From positions 1,922,001-1,986,000 of the forward strand of contig NZ_CP066776.1 of assembly GCF_010681825.2 (NCBI RefSeq): a stretch of DNA of 64,000 nt, in the 5' to 3' direction. The translations under genes were made by a program, and so were the position numbers. Below, one piece after another: positions 1 to 9,500 of the stretch. Numbering within the stretch: position 1 is the stretch's first letter; each line of letters opens with the position of its first letter. Below the pieces are notes generated by a model. The model was not told the origin of the DNA. It searched no databases and was given only the letters and a program-made list of their open reading frames with translations. This DNA comes from Sulfuriroseicoccus oceanibius. GTDB taxonomy: Bacteria > Verrucomicrobiota > Verrucomicrobiia > Verrucomicrobiales > SLCJ01.

Positions 1-331
1 GCAAATAGCGAGGGTCCGGGTGGATCTCGAGTTTCACCCACTTCGGCATTCCGGCAGTGGCGGCGAGGCGCGCCAGACGCACGGCTTCCTCAGCGTTCAT
101 GGCGCCGCTTGTGTTCGGCAGCAGCAGGTAGCGCTCGGGGTCGATGAAGTCGAGGATGTTGGCAAATGGGTCGTTGCCGCCGGTGAGGTCGGCGCGGCGC
201 AGGGCCACCGTGACAATTTCCGTGCCCGAGGCATCGAGCGCGTCGCGCATCGACTCATTGGACGGAAACTTGCCCGTGCCCAACATCAGGCGGGACGAGA
301 ACGTGCGGTCGGCAATGGTCAGTGGGGTCAT
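1..331 (-). CDS. thiG: thiazole synthase ThiG, N-terminal part (cut by window edge)
   Basis: ThiG makes the thiazole phosphate half of thiamine from deoxyxylulose-5-phosphate, dehydroglycine and the ThiS thiocarboxylate. About 110 residues are visible from the ATG whose reverse complement ends at 331; the C-terminus lies beyond base 1. The start [20 protein letters not shown], the ALRRADL segment and [10 protein letters not shown] are typical of the family, and the lysine in VKLE is the expected Schiff-base residue. It sits 45 bp downstream of the coproheme decarboxylase gene on the same strand, so co-transcription is possible. Confidence 0.93.
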   Translation of the reverse strand, partial: MTPLTIADRTFSSRLMLGTGKFPSNESMRDALDASGTEIVTVALRRADLTGGNDPFANILDFIDPERYLLLPNTSGAMNAEEAVRLARLAATAGMPKWVKLEIHPDPRYL

Positions 332-376
332 GACAAGTGATCGGATCGGAGGTGAAACGATTGAGTCGAACCAGAA

Positions 377-1237
377 TTAGGCGCGCAAGCCAACCCGGGT
401 GAACAATTGATCCAACGGCAGCTGGAGGCCGATGAAGAACTCGCCGAACTCACCGTAGCGGGCGCTCACTTCGTCGAAACGCATCTCGTAGACGATCGAT
501 TTGATGTCGATCATGTCGTGCGCCAGGAGGGTGACACCCCATTCGTGGTCGTCGAGTCCGGTGGACCCGGTGATCAACTGAAGGATGCGCCCCTTGTAGC
601 TCATGCCGGTGCGCTGGTGGCCACCCATGAGCTTCTTGCGCGCGGCAAAGTCGAGCGAGTACCAGTTGTCCTCGCCGCTGCGGCGCTTGCTCATTGGGTA
701 GAAGCACATGATCGGCCAGTCCGGCAGCACAGGGTAGAGGCGGTGCTGGAGGTAGTGGGCCATGCGCGTTTTAAATGTCTCCATCTCGGTGGCGAACTCG
801 TCCGACTCCGGATCCAGTCCGCGCTCGTTCTTCAACGTCTCGGCGTACTGCTCGTCGGTGGTCGTGTACTCGCTGCCCTCGGTCATCGAGAGGTAGCTGT
901 AGACCGGCTGGAGCACGTCGGCGCCCAGTGCCGTGCCGATGCGCTTTTCGATCGCGTTGAGCTGGTGAAGCCCTGGGCAAAGAATCATCAAGCCGATGTC
1001 TGCCTTCGGCGAAACCATGCTGAAGGTGAGCACGTGAGTGTCCTTCTCGGAGCGGATCTCCTGAATGAGCTCGGTGAAGTCAGTCAGTGCTTCGATCTTC
1101 TCTTCAGGGCTGAAAAGCGACCACTGCGAGTGCTCGATACGGTAGAAAACGTGGAGCACGCACCATCCCTCGCGTGGGATCAGGTCGGCGTTGCCAATCG
1201 GGGCCGGTGTGTCGTTGGATGCTGATGGTCTGGACAT
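377..1237 (-). CDS. chdC: coproheme decarboxylase (ChdC/HemQ)
   Basis: ChdC belongs to the chlorite-dismutase-like superfamily. It performs the last step of the coproporphyrin-dependent haem pathway, two peroxide-driven decarboxylations of coproheme to haem b in the cytoplasm. The 286-residue protein carries the family signatures: FYPMSKRR at about residue 179 with the expected catalytic tyrosine (Y180), H207 in GGHQ as candidate proximal ligand, WGVTLLAHD, and the C-terminal YEMRFDEVSARYGEFG. The first 20 or so residues are a low-complexity extension. No other haem genes are adjacent; thiG follows on the same strand. Confidence 0.93.
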   Translation of the reverse strand: MSRPSASNDTPAPIGNADLIPREGWCVLHVFYRIEHSQWSLFSPEEKIEALTDFTELIQEIRSEKDTHVLTFSMVSPKADIGLMILCPGLHQLNAIEKRIGTALGADVLQPVYSYLSMTEGSEYTTTDEQYAETLKNERGLDPESDEFATEMETFKTRMAHYLQHRLYPVLPDWPIMCFYPMSKRRSGEDNWYSLDFAARKKLMGGHQRTGMSYKGRILQLITGSTGLDDHEWGVTLLAHDMIDIKSIVYEMRFDEVSARYGEFGEFFIGLQLPLDQLFTRVGLRA

Positions 1238-1359
1238 GGCGGTAATTCGAAAATGGATGGGAATTCGGGCCGCCAGCGGTCGGCGGCGGACTCAATGGCG
1301 GCACTATGCCAGATGTCGTGCTTTTTGCCACCGCGATCATTGCCCCGATTTGGCAAAGA

Positions 1360-2160
1360 TCACTTGGTAGCCGCAGGTTGGATGTCCCAAGGGATGCGCA
1401 GATGCGTCATCTCGGTGAACTCATCAATCCCCGCACGGGTGGACGGACCGCTCATCACGCGCACCGACCAGAACTCATCGCCGCGCACCTGGACGTCTTT
1501 AATCACCAGCATGCTGTCGATTCCAGCGGTAGAGCGAGTGGTGAGCTGTGCGTTACCGGTCTCGGTAAACGCGCCGTCGCGGACCACGAGGTTCAGTGTG
1601 TCCCCCTTTTGGCGGCCATTCACATCGTAGAAAAAGACACGCAGCACACCGGACGAGCCCGGTGCGACTTCCAGCTGAAGGCTCGGCTCCCAGTTGGGCT
1701 TCCCGTTCTCATCGAGTGTCGCCCAGTCGGCGCTCGCGGCGGTGAGAGTGAGTTGGCCGTGTTGGAGTGGCAATTCCGGCTCATCGATAATGCGGGGCTC
1801 GGCAGTGCCCGGAGCAAACCATCCCGGCGCTAACATCCCACCACAAAGCACGATCACGGCAACAATTACGATCGCCGTCAGCTTTTCGCGTAGCGACCAC
1901 GGGGTGCGCGGGGCGGCAACTTCGTCGTCGGCTTCCTCGGCATCATTCACGTCCGGCGCTGCATGCGCGCTGGCGGTGGTCGACTGCGGAGTCAGTGGAG
2001 CCTTGCTGCGCTCCGGTTCAATTGGCGCGTACTGCGTCGACGAACGGGGCGCGTCGATCGGACGGGCCGGGATGCCCGGCGTTTGCGGACGATCGATCCC
2101 GCGCGGTTGCGGTTTGATCGTGTCGCGTGACGGAGACTCGGAGTCGCTGGATTGGGTCAT
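1360..2160 (-). CDS. single-pass membrane protein, unknown function
   Basis: No family recognised. The chosen start MTQSSDSES (ATG ending at 2160) removes 13 residues of a longer reading frame. The protein has a Pro/Ser/Thr-rich, probably disordered and cytoplasmic N-terminus of about 90 residues, one hydrophobic segment (LTAIVIVAVIVLCGGML), and a C-terminal domain of about 150 residues that would lie in the periplasm. That domain reads as beta-rich (LRVFFYDVNGRQKGDTLNLVV). It is followed in the transcription direction by chdC, 122 bp away. Calling it a real gene rests on its length and clear membrane topology. Confidence 0.65.
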   Translation of the reverse strand: MTQSSDSESPSRDTIKPQPRGIDRPQTPGIPARPIDAPRSSTQYAPIEPERSKAPLTPQSTTASAHAAPDVNDAEEADDEVAAPRTPWSLREKLTAIVIVAVIVLCGGMLAPGWFAPGTAEPRIIDEPELPLQHGQLTLTAASADWATLDENGKPNWEPSLQLEVAPGSSGVLRVFFYDVNGRQKGDTLNLVVRDGAFTETGNAQLTTRSTAGIDSMLVIKDVQVRGDEFWSVRVMSGPSTRAGIDEFTEMTHLRIPWDIQPAATK

Positions 2161-2273
2161 GGCAGATGGCAAGGCAGTAAGCGCCCGCAGCATCACCAAT
2201 GCCCGCCCCCATTGGCAACGGAAAATCCCAGGAACTTCAGAGCCCTGAAAAGGGCAGGGGGCTGGTGCTGTTT

Positions 2274-2306
2274 TTTTGGACAGGATTTACATGAACGACA
2301 TGATTC
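2274..2306. repeat. GGACAGGATTTACATGA dispersed repeat, copy 1
   Basis: This reads TTTGGACAGGATTTACATGA followed by ACGACATGATT. Close copies lie at 2564-2596, 61584-61616 and 63154-63180. The repeat is non-coding here. Similar ACAGGATTTACAGGATT-type intergenic repeats are known from many environmental bacterial genomes. Confidence 0.6.
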
Positions 2307-2563
2307 AGCCCAAGCGTCTGCGGCTCTGCCCGTGTGGGAGTGCAGTGAGCATCACTGCTTTCGATTCCAGGCGTAGCCGGGAGCGATGGCCACCAAAAAC
2401 CACAAAAAGCCACGAAAACGAGCGATGATGGACCAACCTCACTCTTGAGGTTGACCTAATGAACCGGCGCAGCCGCGCGCTCTCTTTTTTGACTGGATCG
2501 GAGCCTGCGGAGATGGCAGCCGGCAATTTACGGGAAGGCCGGAGTCCTGCGCGAATGCTGGTT

Positions 2564-2596
2564 TTGGACAGGATTTATATGAACGGCATGATTTAG
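2564..2596. repeat. GGACAGGATTTATATGA dispersed repeat, copy 2
   Basis: Second copy in the same intergenic region, differing from copy 1 at a few bases (TTATATGAACGGCATGATT). It lies in the same orientation as copy 1. Confidence 0.6.
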
Positions 2597-2796
2597 CGCA
2601 ATCGTCAGCGGTGCTCTCTCAGCAAAACCACCATAATTCCAATCTGAGTAATCGGCGCAACCTGCGGATCGCCCAAAGCCTCTACGTGAGACTCCGAACC
2701 ACGGGGTGTTCGCGGCTTCCTGTCCCTCCTTTGGACCGTCGGGGCTTTGCGTGAGGCTAAAATTCTCTGCGCCTTGGCGTCTCCGCGTGAGTACCC

Positions 2797-3456
2797 TCAC
2801 CCCACCAACCAATCCGCCACCTCTTGCACGTTCTTGAACTCAGGGATCCAGGCAAGTTCCTCCGGCAGGTCGCTGGTGAACTCACAGCGCAGCCGCACCG
2901 GGTGGGCGCCCGATTCAATCGCCGCATACTGATTGTAGATCCGGTCATCGACCAAGATCGTTTCCTCCGGCTTCAGCCCATACTTCTGATAACACTCGCG
3001 CAGACGGTCGATCTTCGCGGTGTCGTGCATGAACTCGCCATGCTGGACACATTCGATTGTCAGAAAGTCCGTCACCGGTGCCAGGATGTCGTTCAAATAC
3101 GCCGTCTTGGCTTCCACATCAAAGGTTGCCGACATCGTAAACTGTCGGTAACCCAATGCATTCAGCCGCTTCAGCGTCTCGATCACGCCCGGGTAGAGCG
3201 GGCGGTTGCGGAAGAACGACTGGTCGGCACAGAAGTCGTGGTCCATTTCCTTGCCCAGCTCCGGGTGGGTCTTCAACTCCAGCGCCCCATACTCTGGCAC
3301 AATAGGCAACACCTCAGGCAATTGCTCCCACTTCATGTCCGCATACCGTTCCCGATAGTTCGGATGCCCCGTCAGAAAGTGAAAGTACGCGTAGTTAAGA
3401 TCTGCCAAGACGCCATCGACGTCCCAGAAGATGTTTTTGATTTGAGATGGGTTCAT
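2797..3456 (-). CDS. HAD-superfamily hydrolase
   Basis: Predicted Mg-dependent phosphatase of the haloacid dehalogenase fold. Motif I is FWDVDGVLADLN near residue 10 (nucleophile Asp and acid/base Asp). A threonine/serine motif II is plausible in QFTMSATF near residue 113, and motif IV is ILVDDRIYN near residue 170. At 219 residues it has a normal size for a HAD protein with a small cap. The substrate cannot be read from the sequence. It is apparently monocistronic, between repeat-rich DNA and tRNA-Leu. Confidence 0.85.
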   Translation of the reverse strand: MNPSQIKNIFWDVDGVLADLNYAYFHFLTGHPNYRERYADMKWEQLPEVLPIVPEYGALELKTHPELGKEMDHDFCADQSFFRNRPLYPGVIETLKRLNALGYRQFTMSATFDVEAKTAYLNDILAPVTDFLTIECVQHGEFMHDTAKIDRLRECYQKYGLKPEETILVDDRIYNQYAAIESGAHPVRLRCEFTSDLPEELAWIPEFKNVQEVADWLVG

Positions 3457-3588
3457 GGGTTCGGGGCCAACCTAGATGAGCTTTTCGACAATGTCGACGA
3501 GAGTTGGGCTCCGAGGCTCAGCATGTAGCCCGGATGTCCTGCCAAGGTGGTGGTTTTTGCGCGGTGTTCACCTGATTCAACTCTGCGG

Positions 3589-3609
3589 AATCGGCGCAAT
3601 CTGCGGATC
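3589..3609. repeat. 21-bp dispersed element (AATCGGCGCAATCTGCGGAT type)
   Basis: A near-identical copy lies at 2650-2670, and reverse-complement copies lie at 51263-51283 (one change) and 47638-47658 (more diverged). All are intergenic. A run of nine G follows at about 3654-3662. Confidence 0.5.
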
Positions 3610-3698
3610 CTGAAAAGCGAACGTGAGTGGTCGCCGATAGGGACTTGTCCGCAGGGGGGGGGCACGGTGTGGGGCGGACGGGCCCTAGAAAGAGCAAG

Positions 3699-3780
3699 TG
3701 GCGCTGGCGGGACTTGAACCCGCAAGACCGAGGCCGAGCGATTTTAAGTCGCTTGTGTTTACCAATTTCACCACAGCGCC
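3699..3780 (-). tRNA. tRNA-Leu (anticodon UAA)
   Basis: Read on the minus strand, the molecule begins GGCGCTG and ends CAGCGCC, a complete 7-bp acceptor stem, with A at 3699 as discriminator base. The anticodon arm is AGCGA CTTAAAA TCGCT, giving anticodon TAA. A class II variable arm follows, then the T-arm GCGGGTTCAAGTCCCGC. CCA is not encoded. It lies 104 bp downstream of ftsY on the same strand. Confidence 0.95.
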
Positions 3781-3883
3781 GTGGATGACTTGCGCCCGCA
3801 TTAAAGCGTGGATTGCGGCGAGTGCAAGGCTTTCGTTTGCCAGATTGAGTTGGCGGGCGGCGGGGCGGGGTTCCCGCCTTTTG

Positions 3884-4732
3884 CTACATGAGTTCTTCGA
3901 CGTATTGGCTGGCGTCGAATGGGGCGAAGTCTTTGGCTTGTTCGCCGGTGCCGATGAAACGGGTCGGGATGTCGAGCTCGTTTTGGATGGCGACGACGCA
4001 GCCGCCTTTGCCGGATCCGTCGAGCTTGGTGACGATGAGTCCGGTGAGTTCGGTGGCTTTGTGGAACTCCTTGGCCTGCTGGACGGCGTTGCCGCCAGTG
4101 GTGGCATCGACGACGAGGATCACCTCGTGAGGGGATGTGTTGTCGGTTTTGCCGAGGGTGCGGCGGATCTTCGAGAGTTCCGCCATGAGGTTGTTGCGGT
4201 TGTGGAGTCGGCCTGCGGTGTCGCAGATGAGGTAGTCGGCGCCGCGGGCTTTGGCGGACTGGTAGGCGTCGAAGCAGACTGACGATGGGTCTGCGTTTGG
4301 TGCGCCTTTGACCATTGGTAGGTTGAGGCGTTGGGCCCAGGTCTCGAGTTGTTCGACGGCGGCGGCGCGGAAGGTATCGGCTGCGGCGAGGACGACGCTG
4401 TGGCCTTTGCTCTGGAGGTAGTGGCCGAGCTTGGCGCACGATGTGGTTTTGCCAGTGCCGTTGACGCCGACGACGAGGATCACGCGCGGTCCGTCAGAGG
4501 TGGGGAGGGGAAGAGGCTTGGTGGAATCCGGCAGGCGCTCCATGACGACCTTGCGGCATTCCGCGATGACGTCATCTGCATCGATCTTGCGGCCTTTGTC
4601 GCGCAGGTCGTCTACGATCTCCATCGCCAGGCGAATGCCGATGTCGCTGGTGACGAGGAGTTCTTCGAGTTCATCCCAATCGACTTTTGGGCTGCGTTTG
4701 AAGGTGTTGACGATGCGGGAAAAGAGACCCAT
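3884..4732 (-). CDS. ftsY: signal recognition particle receptor FtsY
   Basis: FtsY is the SRP receptor GTPase that docks ribosome-nascent chain complexes to the membrane. At 282 residues it is a compact form: an N-domain helical bundle from residue 1, no long acidic A-domain, then the G-domain with GVNGTGKTTSCAKLG at about residue 89, DTFRAAA, DTAGRLHNRNNLMAEL, and TKLDGSGKGG. The ATG ending at 4732 gives MGLFSRIVNTF, a typical amphipathic start. It is third in a ribH-nusB-ftsY run on the minus strand. Confidence 0.97.
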   Translation of the reverse strand: MGLFSRIVNTFKRSPKVDWDELEELLVTSDIGIRLAMEIVDDLRDKGRKIDADDVIAECRKVVMERLPDSTKPLPLPTSDGPRVILVVGVNGTGKTTSCAKLGHYLQSKGHSVVLAAADTFRAAAVEQLETWAQRLNLPMVKGAPNADPSSVCFDAYQSAKARGADYLICDTAGRLHNRNNLMAELSKIRRTLGKTDNTSPHEVILVVDATTGGNAVQQAKEFHKATELTGLIVTKLDGSGKGGCVVAIQNELDIPTRFIGTGEQAKDFAPFDASQYVEELM

Positions 4733-4806
4733 GGGAGATTTGAGATCGGGGATCCGAAATTGGAGATTTGAAACTGGAGAGGCAGTGAGGACGCTCGGGT
4801 GAGGGG

Positions 4807-5229
4807 TTAGGCGTCGGCTTCGGTGGATGGGATGTGTTTGCGGATGGCGTCGAGGACGCCATTGACGAAGCGGCTTGAGTCGTCGCTGGAGAATCGCTTG
4901 GCCATTTCGATGGCTTCGTTGATGACGACGGGCTGTGGGACGTCCGGGAGCTTGAGCAGCTCGAAGGTGGCGATGCGCAGGATGTTCTTATCGACCGAGG
5001 TGATGCGGGTGAGGTCGTAGCCAGGGGTGGCTTCGTCGATCAACTTGTCGATCTGCTCCAGGTTGGCGGATGCGCCGAGGATGAGTTCTTCAGCGAATGC
5101 GCGGACGGTTGGTTTGGCGCGGCGCAGTTCCCAGAATTGGTTGCGCTGTGCTTCGTCCTCAACGGTGTTGAGTTCGTTTGAGAAGAGGTACTGGAGTGCG
5201 GCTTCGCGGCCTTCGCGTCGTTTGCCCAT
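4807..5229 (-). CDS. nusB: transcription antitermination factor NusB
   Basis: NusB binds boxA RNA together with S10 (NusE) to support antitermination in rRNA operons. The protein has 140 residues, the usual length. It shows the RREGREAALQYLFSNEL N-terminal helix, ITSVDKNILRIATFEL in the middle and PQPVVINEAIEMAKRF followed by SSRFVNGVLDAI near the C-terminus, all family hallmarks. It lies 44 bp downstream of ribH and 74 bp upstream of ftsY. Confidence 0.97.
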   Translation of the reverse strand: MGKRREGREAALQYLFSNELNTVEDEAQRNQFWELRRAKPTVRAFAEELILGASANLEQIDKLIDEATPGYDLTRITSVDKNILRIATFELLKLPDVPQPVVINEAIEMAKRFSSDDSSRFVNGVLDAIRKHIPSTEADA

Positions 5230-5273
5230 AATGTGAGTGGTGGTTGGTGAGACGGGGGTCTGCGCGGGTTGAG

Positions 5274-5771
5274 TTAGAGGCTCGCGCTTGGAGCGCTCTT
5301 GGTGATTTTGGCCATGGTCTCGATGGTTTGGAGAGCGGCACGTGCGGCTTCGCGGCCGCGGTTGAGTTTATCGCCCATGGTACGCTCGGCGGCTTGCTCT
5401 TCGTTGTTAACGAGGAGCACTTCGTGGATGACGGGCACGAGGTGGGTGTTGGCGGTGGTTTGGAGGGCGTTGGTGACGCTCTCGGCGATGAGGTCGCCGT
5501 GCTGGGTGCTGCCGCGCAGGATCACGCCGAGGGCGATGACGGCATCGACCTGGCTGTGGCGCGCGACGGCTTCGACGGCGACTGGGATTTCAAATGCGCC
5601 CGGGACGTGGTGGAGGTCGATGGTGACGTCACCTCCTTCTTCGGTGAGGACTTTGCAACAGGTCTCGACCAGAGCATCGGTGAACGCAGAGTTGAAGCGA
5701 GACGCGACCACGGCGATGCGGCGGCGCTTGCTGATGGTGCGTGGACGGATGGGGAGCTGGAAGTCGGACAT
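5274..5771 (-). CDS. ribH: 6,7-dimethyl-8-ribityllumazine synthase
   Basis: This enzyme performs the penultimate step of riboflavin synthesis, joining 5-amino-6-ribitylaminouracil with dihydroxybutanone phosphate. The 165-residue protein has ASRFNSAFTDAL (pyrimidine pocket), VPGAFEIPVAVEA, GVILRGSTQHGDLIAES with the catalytic histidine, and the C-terminal NRGREAARAAL, which corresponds to the usual NKGxEAA. It heads the ribH-nusB-ftsY run. No FMN-riboswitch-like element was noticed upstream. Confidence 0.97.
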   Translation of the reverse strand: MSDFQLPIRPRTISKRRRIAVVASRFNSAFTDALVETCCKVLTEEGGDVTIDLHHVPGAFEIPVAVEAVARHSQVDAVIALGVILRGSTQHGDLIAESVTNALQTTANTHLVPVIHEVLLVNNEEQAAERTMGDKLNRGREAARAALQTIETMAKITKSAPSASL

Positions 5772-5866
5772 GGTAGTGTGGAATGTGCTGCATGCAGCGG
5801 AGGTTGCAAGAGCGAAGTCGAGGTGCGCGCGGATCCAAGGTGGGCGGCGTGTGGGGGCGAGGGGAC

Positions 5867-5900
5867 AAAAAAACCGCGTCCCGGATGTGGGACGCGGTTT
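5867..5900 (-). terminator. rho-independent terminator of the TIGR04073-family gene
   Basis: A perfect 12-bp stem (AAACCGCGTCCC / GGGACGCGGTTT) with a 6-base loop lies just downstream of the minus-strand stop at 5916. The A-run 5867-5873 becomes a U-tract in the minus-strand transcript. Confidence 0.88.
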
Positions 5901-5915
5901 GTTTGGGAAGTCAGT

Positions 5916-6326
5916 CTAGCGGGCGCGGTTGTATGGGGAGCCCTGCTGGAAGCCGAGTTCTGGTGGGAACTCTTCGAGGCCTGTGTTGAAGTAAATCTCC
6001 TTGCGCTTGTATGGCTGGCGCCATCCGCACTTGTAGGTTGGCCAGGCGAAGGTCACGACTTCGAATGCGCCCCATCCGACACGCTTGACGGTGCGGACGA
6101 TGCCATCTCCGAGGCCGGCGCTCCAGGCGGCTTTGGTGCCTTCGAGGCGCTGGGTGGTGTAGATGGCGGTTGGGAGTTCGGTGATGCCGTAGGCGATGTT
6201 ACCGAGGGCACGGGAAAGCTTGCGGGTAGGTCCGTACTTGGCGAGCTGTGGGTCTTGGATGTCCGCGTTGGCAGCAAGCGGCGCGGCGAGACCGAAAACG
6301 ATGGAGGCAATTAGAAGTTTCTTCAT
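5916..6326 (-). CDS. exported protein, exosortase-associated TIGR04073 family
   Basis: A small exported protein of 136 residues. It has a clean signal peptide (MKKLLIASIVFGLAAPLAANA) followed by RKLSRALGNIAYGITELPT, the core of the TIGR04073 family that co-occurs with exosortase/PEP-CTERM systems in Verrucomicrobia and relatives. The molecular role of the family is not known. The gene is single, with a strong terminator 16 bp beyond its stop. The family assignment is from memory of the motif and was not searched. Confidence 0.8.
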   Translation of the reverse strand: MKKLLIASIVFGLAAPLAANADIQDPQLAKYGPTRKLSRALGNIAYGITELPTAIYTTQRLEGTKAAWSAGLGDGIVRTVKRVGWGAFEVVTFAWPTYKCGWRQPYKRKEIYFNTGLEEFPPELGFQQGSPYNRAR

Positions 6327-6507
6327 AGGACTGAGCTGGAGATTAGGCAGTTGCCAAATACTTTAGCAACCGAAAATTTTTCACCTTGCGGGATAATTGA
6401 CAAACGAGCCGGATTTCCAAGAAAAATCGCACAGGAAATTCTGCGGGGCCGTGATGGCGCGTCTGGCTCTGGATAGAATTACGTTTGGCGTGCGGGGTGG
6501 GAATGCG

Positions 6508-6543
6508 GAAACGCACCCCGGTTTGGTGGCCGGAGTGCGTTTC
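6508..6543 (-). terminator. hairpin after pyruvate carboxylase
   Basis: GAAACGCAC and GTGCGTTTC form a 9-bp stem, with further CCGG/CCGG pairing inside it, 11 bases past the pyc stop. There is no U-tract on either strand, so it may act as a 3'-end stabiliser rather than an intrinsic terminator. Confidence 0.45.
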
Positions 6544-6553
6544 TGGGGATGGA

Positions 6554-9500
6554 TTATTCTGCAGGCTCGAGGGTGACGATGAGGTCTTTGGTTTCGACGT
6601 CTTCGCCGACGCCGATGTGGATGTCCTTGATCGTACCGGCGTGTGGAGCTGGCACGGTGGTGAACATCTTCATCGCTTCGAGCGTGAGCAGGGCGTCGCC
6701 TTCCTCGACTTTGTCGCCAACGCTGACGGCGATCGAGGCAACCAAGCCTGGCATTGGGGCGCCGACCTGGGCTTCATTGCCGGGCTCTGCCTTCGCGCGA
6801 GCCGGCGTGTCGCTGGCGATTGCTTTGTCGGCGATCTCGACGCTGCGTTCCAGGCCGTTGAGCTCAAAGCTGACGGTGCGGATGCCGTGTTCGTCTGGTT
6901 CGCGGACGTGGGTGAGGCGGGTGATCAGGGTCTTGCCTTGTTCGATCTCGATCGAGACTTCCTCGTCTGGCAGCAGGCCATAGAAATAGGCGGAGGTAGG
7001 AAGCACCGAGACGTCCGAGTATTTCTGGCGGTGTTGGTCGAAGGTGACGAACACATCAGGGTACATGAGGTAGGACCAGACGTCGTCGTCATTGGCCGGG
7101 CGCTCGATTCGCTTTTCCAGTTCCTTGCGGGACTTCTCGAAGTCGACAGCGGCAGCGTACTCGCCCGGGCGCTTGGTGCGGATTTCCACGCGGTCGCCGC
7201 AGATGTGCTCGACGAGCTTTTGAGGGAACCCACCCGGAGGTTGGCCGAGTCCGCCCGAGAGCATGTCGATGACGCTTTCAGGCCATGGTGTGTTGCTCGG
7301 GAGGTCGTATACTTCCGACGCCTTGATGCCCTTGGTGACGAGGAACATGGTCATGTCACCGACCACCTTCGACGATGGGGTGACCTTGACGATGTCGCCG
7401 AAGAGGTCATTGACGTCAGCGTAGGTTCGGGCGATTTCCGGCCAGCGGCGGCCGAGGCCCATGGCTTCGGCTTGTTCTTTGAGGTTGGTGAACTGACCAC
7501 CAGGCATCTCGTGGAGGTAGACTTCCGCGGTGCCGTGAGGTGGTGCGGTGTCGAATGGTTTGTAGACCGGGCGGACGCGCTCCCAGTAATCCGAGTAGCG
7601 GTTGAGGGCGTCGAGATCGAGTTCGGTGTCGCGTTCCGTGTGTTGGAGGGCGGCGACGATCGAGTTGAGGTTGGGTTGGGACGTGCCGCCGGACATCGAG
7701 GCGATGGCGGCGTCCACGATATCGACACCGGCGTGGGCGCCATTGAGCACCGAGGCGGCGCTGATGCCGGAGGTGTCGTGGGTGTGGAAGTGAATTGGGA
7801 GTCCGACTTCATCGCGCAGGGCGGAGACGAGTTTCGAAGCGGCGGCTGGGCGGCAGAGGCCTGCCATGTCCTTGATGCAGAGCATGTGTGCGCCCATTTG
7901 CTCCAGTTCCTTGGCGAGGTTGACGTAGTATTTGAGAGAATACTTGTCGCGCTTCTCGTCGAGGATGTCGCCTGTGTAACAGATGGTGCCCTCGCAGATC
8001 GCGTGGGTGTCCTGGACGGCTTCCATGGCAGCCTTGAGGTTAGGCAGGTAGTTAAGGCTGTCGAAGATGCGGAAGATATCCATGCCATTGGTGGCGGCAT
8101 GTTTGATGAATCCGGCGACAACGTTGTCCGGGTAGTTGGTATAGCCGACGGCGTTCGACCCGCGGAAGAGCATCTGGAAGCAGATGTTCGGGATGGCTTC
8201 GCGCAGTTGGGTCAGGCGCTGCCATGGGTCTTCGCGCAGGAAGCGCATAGCGGTGTCGAAGGTGGCGCCGCCCCACATCTCCATCGAGAAGAGGTTCGGG
8301 GTCATGGCTGCGACAGCCGGGGCCACGCGGAGCATGTCGTAGGTACGCATGCGGGTGGCGAAGAGCGACTGGTGGGCATCGCGGAATGTGGTGTCGGTGA
8401 GCAGCAGGCGCTTTTCATTGCGCACCCACTCCGAGAACTTGGTGGCACCGAGTTCCAGCAGGAGGTCGCGTGAACCTTTTTGAATTTCCGTGCCGCGCGG
8501 AGCTTTCGGTACACGCGGGGTTGGGAACGGGCCGCTAGGTTTGAAGCCCTTGGCGTATGGGTTCTCGTTGACCGAGACGTCGCCGAGGTAGCGCAGGAGT
8601 TTGGTAGCGCGGTCGCGGCGTGGTTTGAAATGGAAGAGCTCCGGTGTGGTGTCGATCATCCGCGTGGTGGCATTGCCGGCGCGGAACTCGGGGTGGTTGA
8701 TGACGTTTTCGAGGAACGGAATGTTGGTTTTGACACCGCGGATACGGAATTCGCGCAAGGCGCGGTCGATGCGGGCGCAGGCCTGTTCGAAGTTGCGGGC
8801 GCTGGCGGTGAGTTTGACCAGCAGCGAGTCGTAGTATGGTGTGATGACGGCGCCGGCGGCGGCCATGGCGGCGTCGAGGCGGATGCCGAGGCCTGCGCAA
8901 GAGCGGTAGGTGGCGATGCGGCCGGTATCTGGTGCGAAGTTCTGGCTCGGATCCTCTGTAGTGATGCGGCACTGGATGGCGACGCCGAAGCGCGGGATGT
9001 CCTCTTGTGCCGGAAGGTCGATCACTTCGCCGTGGAGCTCGTGGCCGGCGGCGACGAGGATCTGTGAGCGGACCAAGTCGATGTTGGTGATGACTTCGGT
9101 CACGGTGTGCTCGACCTGAATGCGAGGGTTCATTTCAATGAAGAACCACTCATCGCGGTCGGCATCGACGAGGAACTCGACGGTGCCGGCGTTGTTGTAG
9201 CCGATTTCCTTGGCAAGGCGAACTGCGGCGTTGCAGAGATCGTGGCGGAGTTGGTCCGGGAGGCCGATGGACGGCGCGATCTCAACGACCTTCTGGTGAC
9301 GGCGCTGGACCGAGCAGTCACGCTCGTGAAGGTGGAGCACATTGCCGTGGCGGTCGCCGAGGATCTGGACTTCGATGTGCTTGGCGCGGCCGATGAAGCG
9401 CTCGAGGAAGACTGCGGGGTTGCCGAATGCGGAGGCTGCTTCTGCCTGCGCTTCGTCGAGTTTGGCTGCGAGTTCTCCCTCTTCATTGACCACGCGCATG

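Larger units (their letters stand above)
2161..2796. other. long intergenic region with dispersed repeats
   Basis: There is no convincing gene in these 636 bases. They hold two copies of a GGACAGGATTTACATGAACG-like repeat (2274-2306 and 2564-2596), one copy of a 21-bp element related to AATCGGCGCAATCTGCGGAT (2650-2670), and a CTTGGCGTCTCCGCGTGAGTA block (near 2773-2793) that resembles repeats around 52590, 61700 and 63250-63535. The short reading frames here overlap the repeats and look accidental. Confidence 0.6.

Noticed and set aside
6485-8473. 662-residue plus-strand reading frame
   Set aside because: Entirely antisense to pyruvate carboxylase, whose frame has clear conserved domains. 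High GC content makes such shadows common here.
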